From Candidatus Omnitrophota bacterium (GTDB taxonomy: Bacteria; Omnitrophota; 4484-213), in NCBI GenBank assembly GCA_003645805.1, contig QNCL01000021.1:1-12722 (forward strand): a DNA stretch of 12,722 nucleotides. The letters are read 5' to 3'. Position 1 is the first letter of the stretch; each line of letters starts with the position of its first letter. Under the pieces are notes generated by a model that had not been told where the DNA came from, ran no database searches, and was given only the letters and a program-made list of their open reading frames with translations. The translations under genes were made by a program, and so were the position numbers. This document shows positions 1 through 6,341 of the stretch, piece after piece.

Positions 1-192
1 AGAATAGAGCTCGTTTGTTTTTTAAGAAATTCTGCTGGAAAAAAGGGCATATTTTTTGCACAAGGTGTAGGAGCTATAAAATATACCGAATTACTGGAAG
101 AAGATATAGATGTAAAAGGTGTGAATATACTTTTCATGACTTTACAAATAGATGGATTAATAAGCTTAAGATACCTTTCTAAGTTTTTATAA
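1..192 (+). CDS. C-terminal fragment of an unrecognised protein
   Basis: An open frame runs from the first base of the window to a TAA stop at 190-192, giving 63 residues whose N-terminal part lies outside the window. I do not recognise the family. The fragment contains a hydrophobic stretch (GIFFAQGVGAIKY) that loosely resembles the AxGVGxIK tail of some secreted or lipoprotein-type beta-rich proteins, but this is only an impression. It lies on the strand opposite to the rest of the block and ends 15 bp before the 3' end of tRNA-Pro(UGG), so the two transcription units converge. No clear intrinsic terminator is visible between them. Codon use is AT-rich like the surroundings. Confidence 0.55.
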   Translation, partial: RIELVCFLRNSAGKKGIFFAQGVGAIKYTELLEEDIDVKGVNILFMTLQIDGLISLRYLSKFL

Positions 193-207
193 AAGGGAAG
201 CAAGATC

Positions 208-286
208 TGGTCGGGGTGGGCGGATTCGAACCGCCGACCTCTTGCTCCCAAAGCAAGCGCGCTAAACCAACCTGCGCTACACCCCG
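208..286 (-). tRNA. tRNA-Pro (anticodon UGG)
   Basis: Read on the minus strand, the sequence folds into a cloverleaf. The 7-bp acceptor stem is CGGGGTG/CACCCCG with discriminator A and an encoded CCA end (208-210). The anticodon arm is CTTGC-TTTGGGA-GCAAG, giving UGG with G37. The T arm is GGCGG-TTCGAAT-CCGCC. The gene starts 8 bp after the stop codon of rdgB and is probably the last element of the minus-strand run. Its acceptor, D-arm and T-arm halves are almost identical to the tRNA-Pro(CGG) at 9289-9367. Confidence 0.97.
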
Positions 287-294
287 AATTTAGT

Positions 295-903
295 CTAAAC
301 ATCTAAGGATTGCATAAACTGAACAATCCTTCCCTTTATCTTTTCTATCGCCCTTGCTCTATGGCTAATTTTATTTTTTACCTGTGGGGCTAACTCTGCA
401 AAGGTTTTCTGATACTCGGGAAGAAAAAAAACCGGGTCATAGCCAAAACCAAACTTACCTTGTGGTGCAAAAGTAATCATCCCCTCACATACCCCCTCTA
501 CTACCTCTAAAACCTTCTTGGGTGCACATAAAGCAAGCACACATCTAAACCTCGCTTTTCTCCTCTCCCAGGGTATATCCTTTAATAATCCCAAAAGTTT
601 CTCGATGTTTGCCCGATCATCTTGCTCAGGACCGGCAAAGCGTGCAGAGTAAATCCCTGGCTTCCAATTCAGCGCCTCCACTTCCAAACCTGAGTCCTCT
701 GCCAAAGTGAGTTTATGGATAAAATTAGCAGTAGACAACCCTTTCTTTATGGCATTCTCCTCAAAACTTTCTCCATCTTCTTTTATAGAACCAAGAGCAG
801 GGTAATCCAATAGAGATAAAATCCTTATTTGCTCAAGAGAAAGAATGCTCTCTATCTCCCTCTTCTTGTGGATATTCCTGGTGGCTAACACAAGTTCTTT
901 CAT
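295..903 (-). CDS. rdgB: Non-canonical purine NTP pyrophosphatase (RdgB/HAM1 family, XTP/dITP diphosphatase)
   Basis: The enzyme hydrolyses dITP, ITP and XTP to monophosphates and pyrophosphate in the cytoplasm, keeping deaminated purines out of DNA and RNA. The 202-residue product has the family signatures in order: the TRN substrate loop at residues 8-10, EDSGLEVEAL from 69 (bacterial members mostly read DDSGL; the Glu form also occurs in the family), PGIYSARFAG around 82-91, GFGYDPVF at 152-159 and SHRARA at 180-185. Length is typical. I place the start at the ATG at 903, because MKELVLATRN matches the family's usual N terminus and AGGTGG lies just upstream. An ATG 15 bases further upstream (918) would overlap rph and has no better ribosome site. 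It follows rph by 7 bp, a common bacterial pairing, and is followed after 8 bp by tRNA-Pro(UGG). Confidence 0.95.
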   Translation of the reverse strand: MKELVLATRNIHKKREIESILSLEQIRILSLLDYPALGSIKEDGESFEENAIKKGLSTANFIHKLTLAEDSGLEVEALNWKPGIYSARFAGPEQDDRANIEKLLGLLKDIPWERRKARFRCVLALCAPKKVLEVVEGVCEGMITFAPQGKFGFGYDPVFFLPEYQKTFAELAPQVKNKISHRARAIEKIKGRIVQFMQSLDV

Positions 904-910
904 CTGCCAC

Positions 911-1627
911 CTATACAAACCCCAACACCTGTTTTTGTTTTGCGATTATCTTTTTTATCCCTTGTTGAGCCAGGTTTAGTAAACCATCCAATTGATCTCT
1001 ATCAAACACCTCTCTCTCTGCTGTTCCCTGAATCTCTACAAACCTCCCACTCTCGGTCATTACCACATTCATATCCACCTCTGCATACACATCTTCCTGA
1101 TAACTCAGATCAAGAAGCATCTGCTTGTTCACTATCCCTACGCTTATTGCTCCGATAAACTCTTTTATGGGTAGATCTTCTATAACATTTTTTTGATAGA
1201 GGAATTGCAAGGCGCGCACCAAAGCAATCCATCCTCCATTAATACTTGCTATTCTTGTCCCTCCATCTGCCTGCAAAACATCACAGTCAATCCAGATTGT
1301 GCGCTCTCCTAACTCCTTTAGTTCCACCCCACTTCTTAGTGCCCGTCCGATAAGCCTCTGTATCTCCAGACTACGCCCACTTCTTCCGCGCAAAACCTCC
1401 CTCGCCCTCCTTGTCTCGCAAGAACGGGGGAGCATATCATACTCTGCGCTTATCCATCCCTCACCCTTTCCTTGCAAAAAAGGAGGAACTCTCTCTTCTA
1501 CAGAGGCAGTACAAAGCACTTTTGTATCTCCTAACTCAATTAAACAAGAACCTTCAGGGTATTTCAAATAATCAAGGCTAATCTTTATCTCTCTCATCTC
1601 TTCTGTACTTCTTTTTTCTCTACTCAT
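911..1627 (-). CDS. rph: Ribonuclease PH
   Basis: RNase PH is a phosphorolytic 3'-to-5' exoribonuclease that trims nucleotides after the CCA end of tRNA precursors, working as a hexameric ring. The product has 238 residues, the family length. Visible motifs are EGSCLIELGDTKVLCTASVEE (around residues 25-45), GWISAEYDMLPR (57-68), EIQRLIGRALR (88-98), the phosphate-binding GGTR (122-125), and the acidic pair D179 and D185 in the QEDVYAEVDMN stretch, equivalent to the catalytic aspartates of known RNase PH proteins. The N-terminal DGR found in many homologues is replaced by SREKRSTEEM, a modest deviation. The start at 1627 is supported by AAAGGAG six bases upstream. The next gene is rdgB. A tRNA-trimming enzyme in a transcript full of tRNA genes is fitting, though probably coincidental. 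Confidence 0.97.
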   Translation of the reverse strand: MSREKRSTEEMREIKISLDYLKYPEGSCLIELGDTKVLCTASVEERVPPFLQGKGEGWISAEYDMLPRSCETRRAREVLRGRSGRSLEIQRLIGRALRSGVELKELGERTIWIDCDVLQADGGTRIASINGGWIALVRALQFLYQKNVIEDLPIKEFIGAISVGIVNKQMLLDLSYQEDVYAEVDMNVVMTESGRFVEIQGTAEREVFDRDQLDGLLNLAQQGIKKIIAKQKQVLGFV

Positions 1628-1633
1628 TTGATT

Positions 1634-1640
1634 CTCCTTT
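1634..1640 (-). promoter_or_regulatory. Ribosome binding site of rph
   Basis: AAAGGAG on the minus strand lies six bases before the ATG at 1627. It is one of the best Shine-Dalgarno sites in the window and settles the rph start against an internal ATG at codon 11. Confidence 0.75.
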
Positions 1641-1661
1641 AACCTTTCTTAACCAAAGCAA

Positions 1662-2180
1662 CTAAAAGATTTCTCTTCCTCTGCTGTCAATTGCTACAAT
1701 CAAAGGAAAGTCCTCTACATATAACCGATACACTGCTTCTGTTTTTAGTTCCGGGTAAGCCACAACCTCCTTTTTCTTAACAAAAGTAGAGAGTAGGGCT
1801 CCACAACCTCCAAAGGTAACAAAATAGACTGCTTTAAACCTCTTTATTGCCTCAATTACCTTCTCTGTTCGTTTACCCTTCCCTATCATTCCTCTTAATC
1901 CTTTTTTGAGCAATAAAGGGGTAAATTCGTCCATCCTTGAACTGGTGGTAGGACCGCAGGAGCCAATAACTCTATTTCTGGGGGCAGGGGTAGGACCACA
2001 GTAGTAGATTATTTGATCTTGCAAAGGAAAAGAAGGGTTTCTATGCCTAAGTAAGGCATTTGCTATCCTCTTATGCGCTTTATCGCGCGCAGTATAGATA
2101 ACTCCCGTAAGAGAGATCTCCTCTCCCGCTCTCAATTCCTCTGCCTTCTTTTTGGTTAAAGGAGTGTAAAGAGAATTCAT
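1662..2180 (-). CDS. Class I fumarate hydratase, beta subunit (C-terminal domain protein)
   Basis: This is the small subunit of a two-subunit, iron-sulfur-dependent fumarase/L(+)-tartrate dehydratase, which interconverts fumarate and malate. The 172-residue protein corresponds to the C-terminal swivelling domain of single-chain class I fumarases. Typical motifs are LTGVIYTARDKAHKRI (residues 24-39), YYCGPTPAP (59-67), CGPTTSSRMDEFTP (75-88), GMIGKG (97-102), an AVYFVTFGG segment, and VEDFPLIVAIDSRG near the end. The partner alpha subunit is encoded just upstream, but a tRNA-Thr gene lies between the two. The leader left after the tRNA is 45 nt and has AGGAAAGGAAC 13 or so bases before the ATG, a slightly long spacing. 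Fumarase and tartrate dehydratase cannot be told apart from sequence alone; fumarase is the likelier role. Confidence 0.92.
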   Translation of the reverse strand: MNSLYTPLTKKKAEELRAGEEISLTGVIYTARDKAHKRIANALLRHRNPSFPLQDQIIYYCGPTPAPRNRVIGSCGPTTSSRMDEFTPLLLKKGLRGMIGKGKRTEKVIEAIKRFKAVYFVTFGGCGALLSTFVKKKEVVAYPELKTEAVYRLYVEDFPLIVAIDSRGREIF

Positions 2181-2225
2181 AAACTTTTTGTTTGTTCCTT
2201 TCCTAAATTAGAACAATCTATTTTC

Positions 2226-2301
2226 TGGAGCTAACCGTGGGACTCGAACCCACAACCTGCGCATTACGAATGCGCTGCTCTACCCTTTGAGCTAGGTTAG
2301 C
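2226..2301 (-). tRNA. tRNA-Thr (anticodon CGU)
   Basis: On the minus strand the acceptor stem is GCTAACC/GGTTAGC with discriminator T and encoded CCA (2226-2228). The anticodon arm is GCGCA-TTCGTAA-TGCGC, giving CGU (reads ACG). The T arm is TGTGG-GTTCGAGT-CCCACG. The gene is 76 nt. It begins 3 bp after the stop codon of the fumarase alpha gene and ends 45 bp before the fumarase beta start, all on one strand. Confidence 0.97.
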
Positions 2302-2304
2302 CTT

Positions 2305-3135
2305 TTAGATGACTCTCTCTACCCTGCGTAATGCCCAGCAGTTTATGTTCACAGCCACAGGTAAACCGGCAATGTGGGTAGGATAAAACAGAACCTTTAC
2401 CGCTAAAGCAGTAGAATTTCCTCCTAAACCCAGAGGGCCTATACCTAATCTGTTTACCTTTCTTAAAATCCTCTTCTCTATCCTCGCTCTTTCTGGATCT
2501 GAAGTTATTCTATCCACCCTTTGAAGCAAGGCTTTTTTGGAGAGAAAAACTGCCTTATCCACACTCCCCCCTATTCCTATGCCAATAAACAAGGGGGGGC
2601 AAGCATCAACTCCCTTCTCTTTCACTATGCCTACCACCCACTCTTCTATATCCTCTATCCGGGTATGGGGAAGAAACATACAGGTTCTGCTTACATTCTC
2701 ACTTCCAAAGCCCTTACATAGAAGAGTAATCTTTACTTTTTCTCCCGGCAGAAAATCAAAATGGATAACCGGAGGAAGAGAAGTAGGGTTATCTCTTTTG
2801 AGAGGATGAACAATAGCCTCTCTAAACAATCCTTGCTTCCACCCCTTTTCTATGCCTCTCTCTATCGCTCTTTTTAAATCTCCCTTGATTACTACCTTCT
2901 GCCCAATTTCTGCGAAGACTATGGCTAAACCCGTATCCTGACATAAAGGAAGTTCTTCCCTCTTGGCTATCTTGCAATTCTCCAGTATCCTCTCCAATAC
3001 CCTTTTTGCCCTTCCTTTTTCTTGGTTCATAGCCCTGTTAAGCAAGAATAACACATCCCTCGGAAGTTCTCTATTTGCTTGCAAACACATCTGACAAACT
3101 ACCTTCTCCAGTTCGTTTGCTGATATCTCTCTCAT
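2305..3135 (-). CDS. Class I fumarate hydratase, alpha subunit ([4Fe-4S])
   Basis: This is the large subunit of the oxygen-sensitive two-subunit fumarase (fumarate + water to L-malate) and carries the [4Fe-4S] cluster. The 276-residue length fits stand-alone alpha subunits. The three expected cluster cysteines are visible: C65 in PLCQDTGLA, C179 in DACPPLFIGIGIGG, and C266 in VNINCWALRR. Other family marks are KGFGSEN (141-147), KKALL with nearby ERIEKRI-like helices, and GLGGNSTALAVKV before the last cysteine. The start codon overlaps the queD stop as ATGA (3132-3135), implying translational coupling. The beta subunit follows after tRNA-Thr. Such enzymes are typical of anaerobes and thermophiles, which suits a strictly anaerobic host. 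Tartrate dehydratase activity is the alternative reading. Confidence 0.95.
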   Translation of the reverse strand: MREISANELEKVVCQMCLQANRELPRDVLFLLNRAMNQEKGRAKRVLERILENCKIAKREELPLCQDTGLAIVFAEIGQKVVIKGDLKRAIERGIEKGWKQGLFREAIVHPLKRDNPTSLPPVIHFDFLPGEKVKITLLCKGFGSENVSRTCMFLPHTRIEDIEEWVVGIVKEKGVDACPPLFIGIGIGGSVDKAVFLSKKALLQRVDRITSDPERARIEKRILRKVNRLGIGPLGLGGNSTALAVKVLFYPTHIAGLPVAVNINCWALRRVERVI

Positions 3136-3515
3136 TCTCCCTCTTTATACTCTGCCTCTGTGTCTTTGCTTTCTCTTACTATCACCTCTGAAACCCTATA
3201 TCTCTGTCTTGCAAACTTCTCTTTTAATCTCTGAAAAATATAACGAGCAATATTCTCTGAAGTAGGGTTAAAAGGTAGAATCTGATTAAGATAACGATGA
3301 TCTAATTCTTTTATCAATTTTTCTACTTGCTTTTTAAGATAGCGAAAATCAATAACCATTCCTTCCTTATTTAATTCCTCCGACTCTACACACACCTGCA
3401 CTTCCCAATTGTGTCCGTGCAAACCCTCGCATTTTTTTCTACTCTCTCCCCTTCCTTTTTCATAACAGATATTATGGGCAGCACTAAAGATTCTCTTTAC
3501 TCTAACCTTATACAT
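3132..3515 (-). CDS. queD: 6-carboxy-5,6,7,8-tetrahydropterin synthase (QueD/6-pyruvoyl-tetrahydropterin synthase family)
   Basis: QueD converts 7,8-dihydroneopterin triphosphate to 6-carboxytetrahydropterin, the second step towards preQ0 and queuosine, a tRNA anticodon modification. The 127-residue protein shows the zinc histidines H14 (FSAAH), H33 and H35 (LHGHNW), the catalytic-type Cys29 four residues before H33 (KCEGLHGH), the LDHRYLN segment (Asp-His pair) and a C-terminal glutamate in SKDTEAEY. A Cys in that position favours QueD over folate-type PTPS variants with Glu. It starts 19 bp inside the end of murI with AGAGGT three bases before the ATG, and its stop overlaps the fumarase alpha start as ATGA. 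No other queuosine gene is in the window, so the pathway assignment rests on the protein alone. Confidence 0.9.
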   Translation of the reverse strand: MYKVRVKRIFSAAHNICYEKGRGESRKKCEGLHGHNWEVQVCVESEELNKEGMVIDFRYLKKQVEKLIKELDHRYLNQILPFNPTSENIARYIFQRLKEKFARQRYRVSEVIVRESKDTEAEYKEGE

Positions 3516-4300
3516 CTTACCTCTTCTATATCTTTGTTCAGAAACCTTCTTCCTATTTCCTTAAACCTCTCGGGAAAATCGCTTACATAGAAAATGGTTT
3601 TTCCTTTATGCGAAGAAGATAACAAACCTTCCTTCCGGAGTATATCTCTGGCTGCTCTTGCTGGTTCTGTAGCCGAGTCTATCAAGATAACCTTCTCTCC
3701 TATTACTTTCCTGATAACCTTCTTGAGTAGAGGATAGTGGGTACATCCCAAGATTAGTACCTCTATTCTGTTCTTTAACTTGTTTAGATATCTCTGGGCA
3801 ATCTGTCTGCTAATCTTGCCCTCCAACCATCCTTCTTCTACTAAGGGGACAAACAGAGGGCATTCTTGGGCAAACACTTCTATCTGCCTCTTCTCTCTTC
3901 TTCCTGCTCTCTGGATAGAATCCTGGTAAACCCCACTTCTGATAGTGGCGGGAGTGGCAATAATTCCTATCTTCTTGCGCGCAAGTCTTACCGCTTTCTC
4001 CACTGTGGGATTAATAACACCCAGGACAGGAAAATCAAATCTCTTTCTCAATTCAGAAAGGGCAAAAGCAGAGGAGGAGTTACAAGCAACGATAAGCAGT
4101 TTAATCTTAAAGCGCGCTAGAAACCGAGCATTTTCTATTGAAAACCTTCTGATGGTGGGCGCCGACTTTATTCCATAAGGAACGCGGGCAGTGTCTCCAA
4201 AGTAGATTACCTCCTCTCGGGGAAGGATTCTCTCGAGAGCACGCACAACGGTTAGTCCCCCTACGCCGGAGTCAAAGACGCCGATAGGTCTATTGGACAT
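3497..4300 (-). CDS. murI: Glutamate racemase
   Basis: MurI makes D-glutamate from L-glutamate for peptidoglycan precursors, using two cysteines as acid and base. With the ATG at 4300 the protein has 267 residues. It shows RPIGVFDSGVGGLTV at the N terminus (catalytic-site Asp10), the YFGDTARVPYG segment, the first catalytic Cys73 in VACNSSSA (family usually VACNTASA) and the second Cys186 in LGCTHYPLL. I prefer ATG 4300 because MSNRPIGVFDSG is the usual start of the family. An in-frame GTG at 4324, inside the end of the amidase gene, would add eight residues. Neither has an ideal ribosome site: AGGAG touches the ATG directly, and the GTG has only a weak GAGAG upstream. The stop lies 19 bp inside queD. 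It follows the murein amidase gene closely, a shared cell-wall context. Confidence 0.95.
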   Translation of the reverse strand: MSNRPIGVFDSGVGGLTVVRALERILPREEVIYFGDTARVPYGIKSAPTIRRFSIENARFLARFKIKLLIVACNSSSAFALSELRKRFDFPVLGVINPTVEKAVRLARKKIGIIATPATIRSGVYQDSIQRAGRREKRQIEVFAQECPLFVPLVEEGWLEGKISRQIAQRYLNKLKNRIEVLILGCTHYPLLKKVIRKVIGEKVILIDSATEPARAARDILRKEGLLSSSHKGKTIFYVSDFPERFKEIGRRFLNKDIEEVRCIRLE

Positions 4301-4311
4301 CTCCTGAGTAT

Positions 4312-5406
4312 CTATCTTGTCCACCCATTGGTTCTCTCATACTCTCTCTTAAACTCCATTATTCCTTTTGCTATCCCTCTGGCAAGCAAATATTGGTATC
4401 TCCTGCTGGCTAACTTCCTCTCTTCTTGCGGATGAGAGAGAAATCCTACTTCTATCAAAACTCCTGGCAGATCCACAGATCTTAAGACGAAAAAATTCGC
4501 TTTCTTCACCCCTCTGTTGTTTAGATCTGTAATCTTCTCCAATCCGTGTAAAACTGCTTTTGCTAATTCTATACTCTCTGCCCTATTTTCTGTATAGATA
4601 ATATCCCATAGGGTAATGTTGGCATGCGAAGAAAGAGGGGGAGGTGCGTCTTGAAAAACTGCGTTTTCTCTCTTCGCTACCGCACGGGTATAGTCGTCCA
4701 TCTTCTCAGAGAGATAATAGACCTCAAAGCCATTTGCTGTTCCCTTTTTCTTAGATGTAGAATTAGCATGGATACTTACAAAAATGGCATCTTTGTTTCT
4801 ATTGGCGATCTCTGCTCTTTTTTTCAAAGAAACAAACTCATCCTTATCGCGTGTAAGCACAACCTTCAGACCATTTGCTTCCAAAATTCTCTTTAGATAA
4901 AGAGCGATACTCAAATTCACTTCCTTTTCTTGCACTCCTCTTCTTCCTATTGCTCCAGGGTCTTTGCCCCCATGTCCCGGGTCCAGCACTACAGTTTTGA
5001 GGGTGTAAATCTGGGGAAGGAGGGTGGTCTTTCTCAGTTCTTGTTCATAGAAGAGCAAGGAAATGAATATTCCTCCTTTATAGAAACAGGAAAGGTGATC
5101 AAAGAAGTAGATTTCTCCATCCTTCAAAAAGAAGTTTTCTCCAATGATAAAGGAGATTTCTCTACTTCCTCTTTTGAGGGTTAATTTATGGGTGAGAAAA
5201 TCATAGTGGTAATCCCACTCTCCTGCAGAGCATACAAAATCAAGAGGGAGATATGCTCTTCCTCTTATATTTATAATCTTATCCCTTCTTAAACTCTTAT
5301 CATGTTTTAAGAAATACTCAACAGATGCACAAGAGGTCAGGGACAGGAGAATAAAAAAAAATAATATTAAATTTATGCGCTTGCGCATCACTACTACAGA
5401 GTTCAT
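4312..5406 (-). CDS. N-acetylmuramoyl-L-alanine amidase (Amidase_3), predicted lipoprotein
   Basis: This zinc amidase cleaves the bond between N-acetylmuramic acid and the stem peptide of peptidoglycan. The 364-residue product begins with a hydrophobic stretch ending in the lipobox LTSC (Cys26), so it is probably lipid-anchored. Residues ~45-120 (GRAYLPLDFV and a second YKGGIFISL element) resemble the copper-amine-oxidase N-terminal-like wall-binding domain; I am moderately sure. The catalytic domain from ~137 has zinc ligands H145 (DPGHGG), E160 (GVQEKEVNL) and H213 (SIHAN), with catalytic E319 in LIEVGFLSH. The start is uncertain: ATG 5406 (used here) and ATG 5388 (MRKRINLIL, a more classic n-region) both lack a strong ribosome site. 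It lies 62 bp after the tmRNA with no visible terminator between, and overlaps or abuts murI downstream. Confidence 0.94.
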   Translation of the reverse strand: MNSVVVMRKRINLILFFFILLSLTSCASVEYFLKHDKSLRRDKIINIRGRAYLPLDFVCSAGEWDYHYDFLTHKLTLKRGSREISFIIGENFFLKDGEIYFFDHLSCFYKGGIFISLLFYEQELRKTTLLPQIYTLKTVVLDPGHGGKDPGAIGRRGVQEKEVNLSIALYLKRILEANGLKVVLTRDKDEFVSLKKRAEIANRNKDAIFVSIHANSTSKKKGTANGFEVYYLSEKMDDYTRAVAKRENAVFQDAPPPLSSHANITLWDIIYTENRAESIELAKAVLHGLEKITDLNNRGVKKANFFVLRSVDLPGVLIEVGFLSHPQEERKLASRRYQYLLARGIAKGIMEFKREYERTNGWTR

Positions 5407-5468
5407 TCCCGCAGGGTCTGGAGACTACAGGAAATTACCTTTCTTTACCTCTACCTAACCAAAGATTA

Positions 5469-5852
5469 TGGTGGAGGCGCGGGGATTTGAACCCCGGTCT
5501 CTAAATGCTTCTACAAGAGTTTCTACATCCATAGCCTGTTTTCTAAACTTCGCCTCTTTCTCTCCAACAGGCAGGATAGAAAAGAGACTATTCTGGTAGA
5601 ATCTCGTTCCCTCTCCCCCAGAAAAGAATAAGGGAACTATCCTGCTTCCCGTAGCCTATCTTAACCCGCAGGCAGGTTAAGTAGACCGCCGTCGCTTTAT
5701 GCAACGGCTAATGCCTCAGAAGCAAGAATCTCTTCTGCTTCTGCTACTGGATCGTAGTTGGCATTTATGTTTTGTCTGGTGTTTAATGAGGCCTCCAGAC
5801 ACCTCAGGATGCCACCCTTGCTTCCGCATTTAGATCGAAACCTTTCGCCCCC
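5469..5852 (-). ncRNA. ssrA: tmRNA (transfer-messenger RNA)
   Basis: tmRNA rescues stalled ribosomes together with SmpB and tags the nascent chain for proteolysis. The tRNA-like ends pair: GGGGGCG at the 5' end (5852-5846) with CGCCTCC (5479-5473), discriminator A and encoded CCA (5471-5469), and there is a T arm with GTTCAAAT. The tag reading frame is at 5762-5697. Pseudoknots can be followed by eye: PK1 pairs TGTCTGG with CCAGACA before the tag. PK2 is a CTTAACC/GGTTAAG stem (5675-5681 with 5660-5666) whose loop CCTGC (5668-5672) pairs with GCAGG (5641-5645). PK3 is built on GTTCCCT/AGGGAAC. PK4 has loop GCCTGTT pairing with AACAGGC. At 384 nt it is a standard one-piece tmRNA. smpB ends 14 bp upstream. 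Confidence 0.97.
5697..5762 (-). other. tmRNA proteolysis-tag reading frame
   Basis: Within the tmRNA, after ACATAAAT, a resume codon GCC opens a 21-codon frame ending in TAA. It encodes ANYDPVAEAE at the start and ALAVA at the end. The first residues and the small hydrophobic C terminus match other bacterial tags; the C-terminal ALAVA replaces the commoner ALAA and should still be a ClpXP-type degron. The stop codon sits in the 5-base loop ATAAA of the hairpin GCCGTTGC/GCGACGGC (helix 5), as in other tmRNAs. Confidence 0.9.
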
Positions 5853-5866
5853 TTTTCAAAGAACCT

Positions 5867-6325
5867 TTACTTTCCCTTTCTTTCTATAGTCTTCATTCTT
5901 CGCATCTCTCTTTCCATCTCTCTTTTCTTTATCTTCTCTCGCTTATCGTAGACCCTCCTTCCCTTACATACTCCCAACTCCACTTTTACCAGCCCTCTTT
6001 TGAAATACAAACTCAAGGGTATTAAGGTTATCCCCTTCTCCTTCACCTTTGCAGAGAGCCTTTCAATCTCTTTTTTATGCACTAAAAGTTTGCGCAAACG
6101 CAAAGGATCATAGTTAGAATCGCTATTGTGCGAGAAAGGTGCGATGTAAAGATTATAAAGGAAAACTTCTTCATTCTCTACACGCGCAAAACTATCTCTT
6201 AAACTTACCTTCCCTTCACGCAAAGACTTGACCTCATTCCCTTTCAGTTGAATACCTGCTTCCAGGCTTTCCAGGATGGTATAATCAAACTTTGCCCGCC
6301 GATTCTGGGCTATGTATTTTAGCAT
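5867..6325 (-). CDS. smpB: SsrA-binding protein SmpB
   Basis: SmpB binds the tRNA-like domain of tmRNA and carries it to stalled ribosomes. The 152-residue length is normal. The sequence starts KYIAQNRRAKFDYTI, followed by ESLEAGIQLKGNEVKSLREGKVSLRDSF (residues ~18-46), the typical tmRNA-binding OB-fold segment, then FLYNLYIAPFSH, LRLRKLLVHKKEI and LVKVELGVCKGRRVYDKRE. It ends in a Lys/Arg-rich helical tail (KKREMEREMRRM) that enters the mRNA channel in studied homologues. AGGGG lies four bases before the ATG. It starts 16 bp after the protease gene and ends 14 bp before ssrA, so SmpB and its RNA partner are probably made from one transcript. Confidence 0.97.
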   Translation of the reverse strand: MLKYIAQNRRAKFDYTILESLEAGIQLKGNEVKSLREGKVSLRDSFARVENEEVFLYNLYIAPFSHNSDSNYDPLRLRKLLVHKKEIERLSAKVKEKGITLIPLSLYFKRGLVKVELGVCKGRRVYDKREKIKKREMEREMRRMKTIERKGK

Positions 6326-6341
6326 ATCTCCCCTAAAGAAG

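Noticed and set aside
295..903. EDSGL instead of DDSGL in RdgB as a possible catalytic defect
   Set aside because: A Glu at the first position occurs in other members of the family and the rest of the active site is intact, so loss of activity is not indicated.
940..1571. Several + strand open frames opposite rph
   Set aside because: They lie antisense to a gene with strong family motifs; their Ser/Leu/Pro-rich peptides reflect the pyrimidine-rich complement of a purine-rich coding strand.
5660..5681. Strong inverted repeat (TTAACCCGCAGGCAGGTTAA), similar to dispersed palindromic repeats of some uncultivated bacteria
   Set aside because: It is the stem and loop of tmRNA pseudoknot PK2; the loop also pairs with 5641-5645, so it is explained by the RNA fold.
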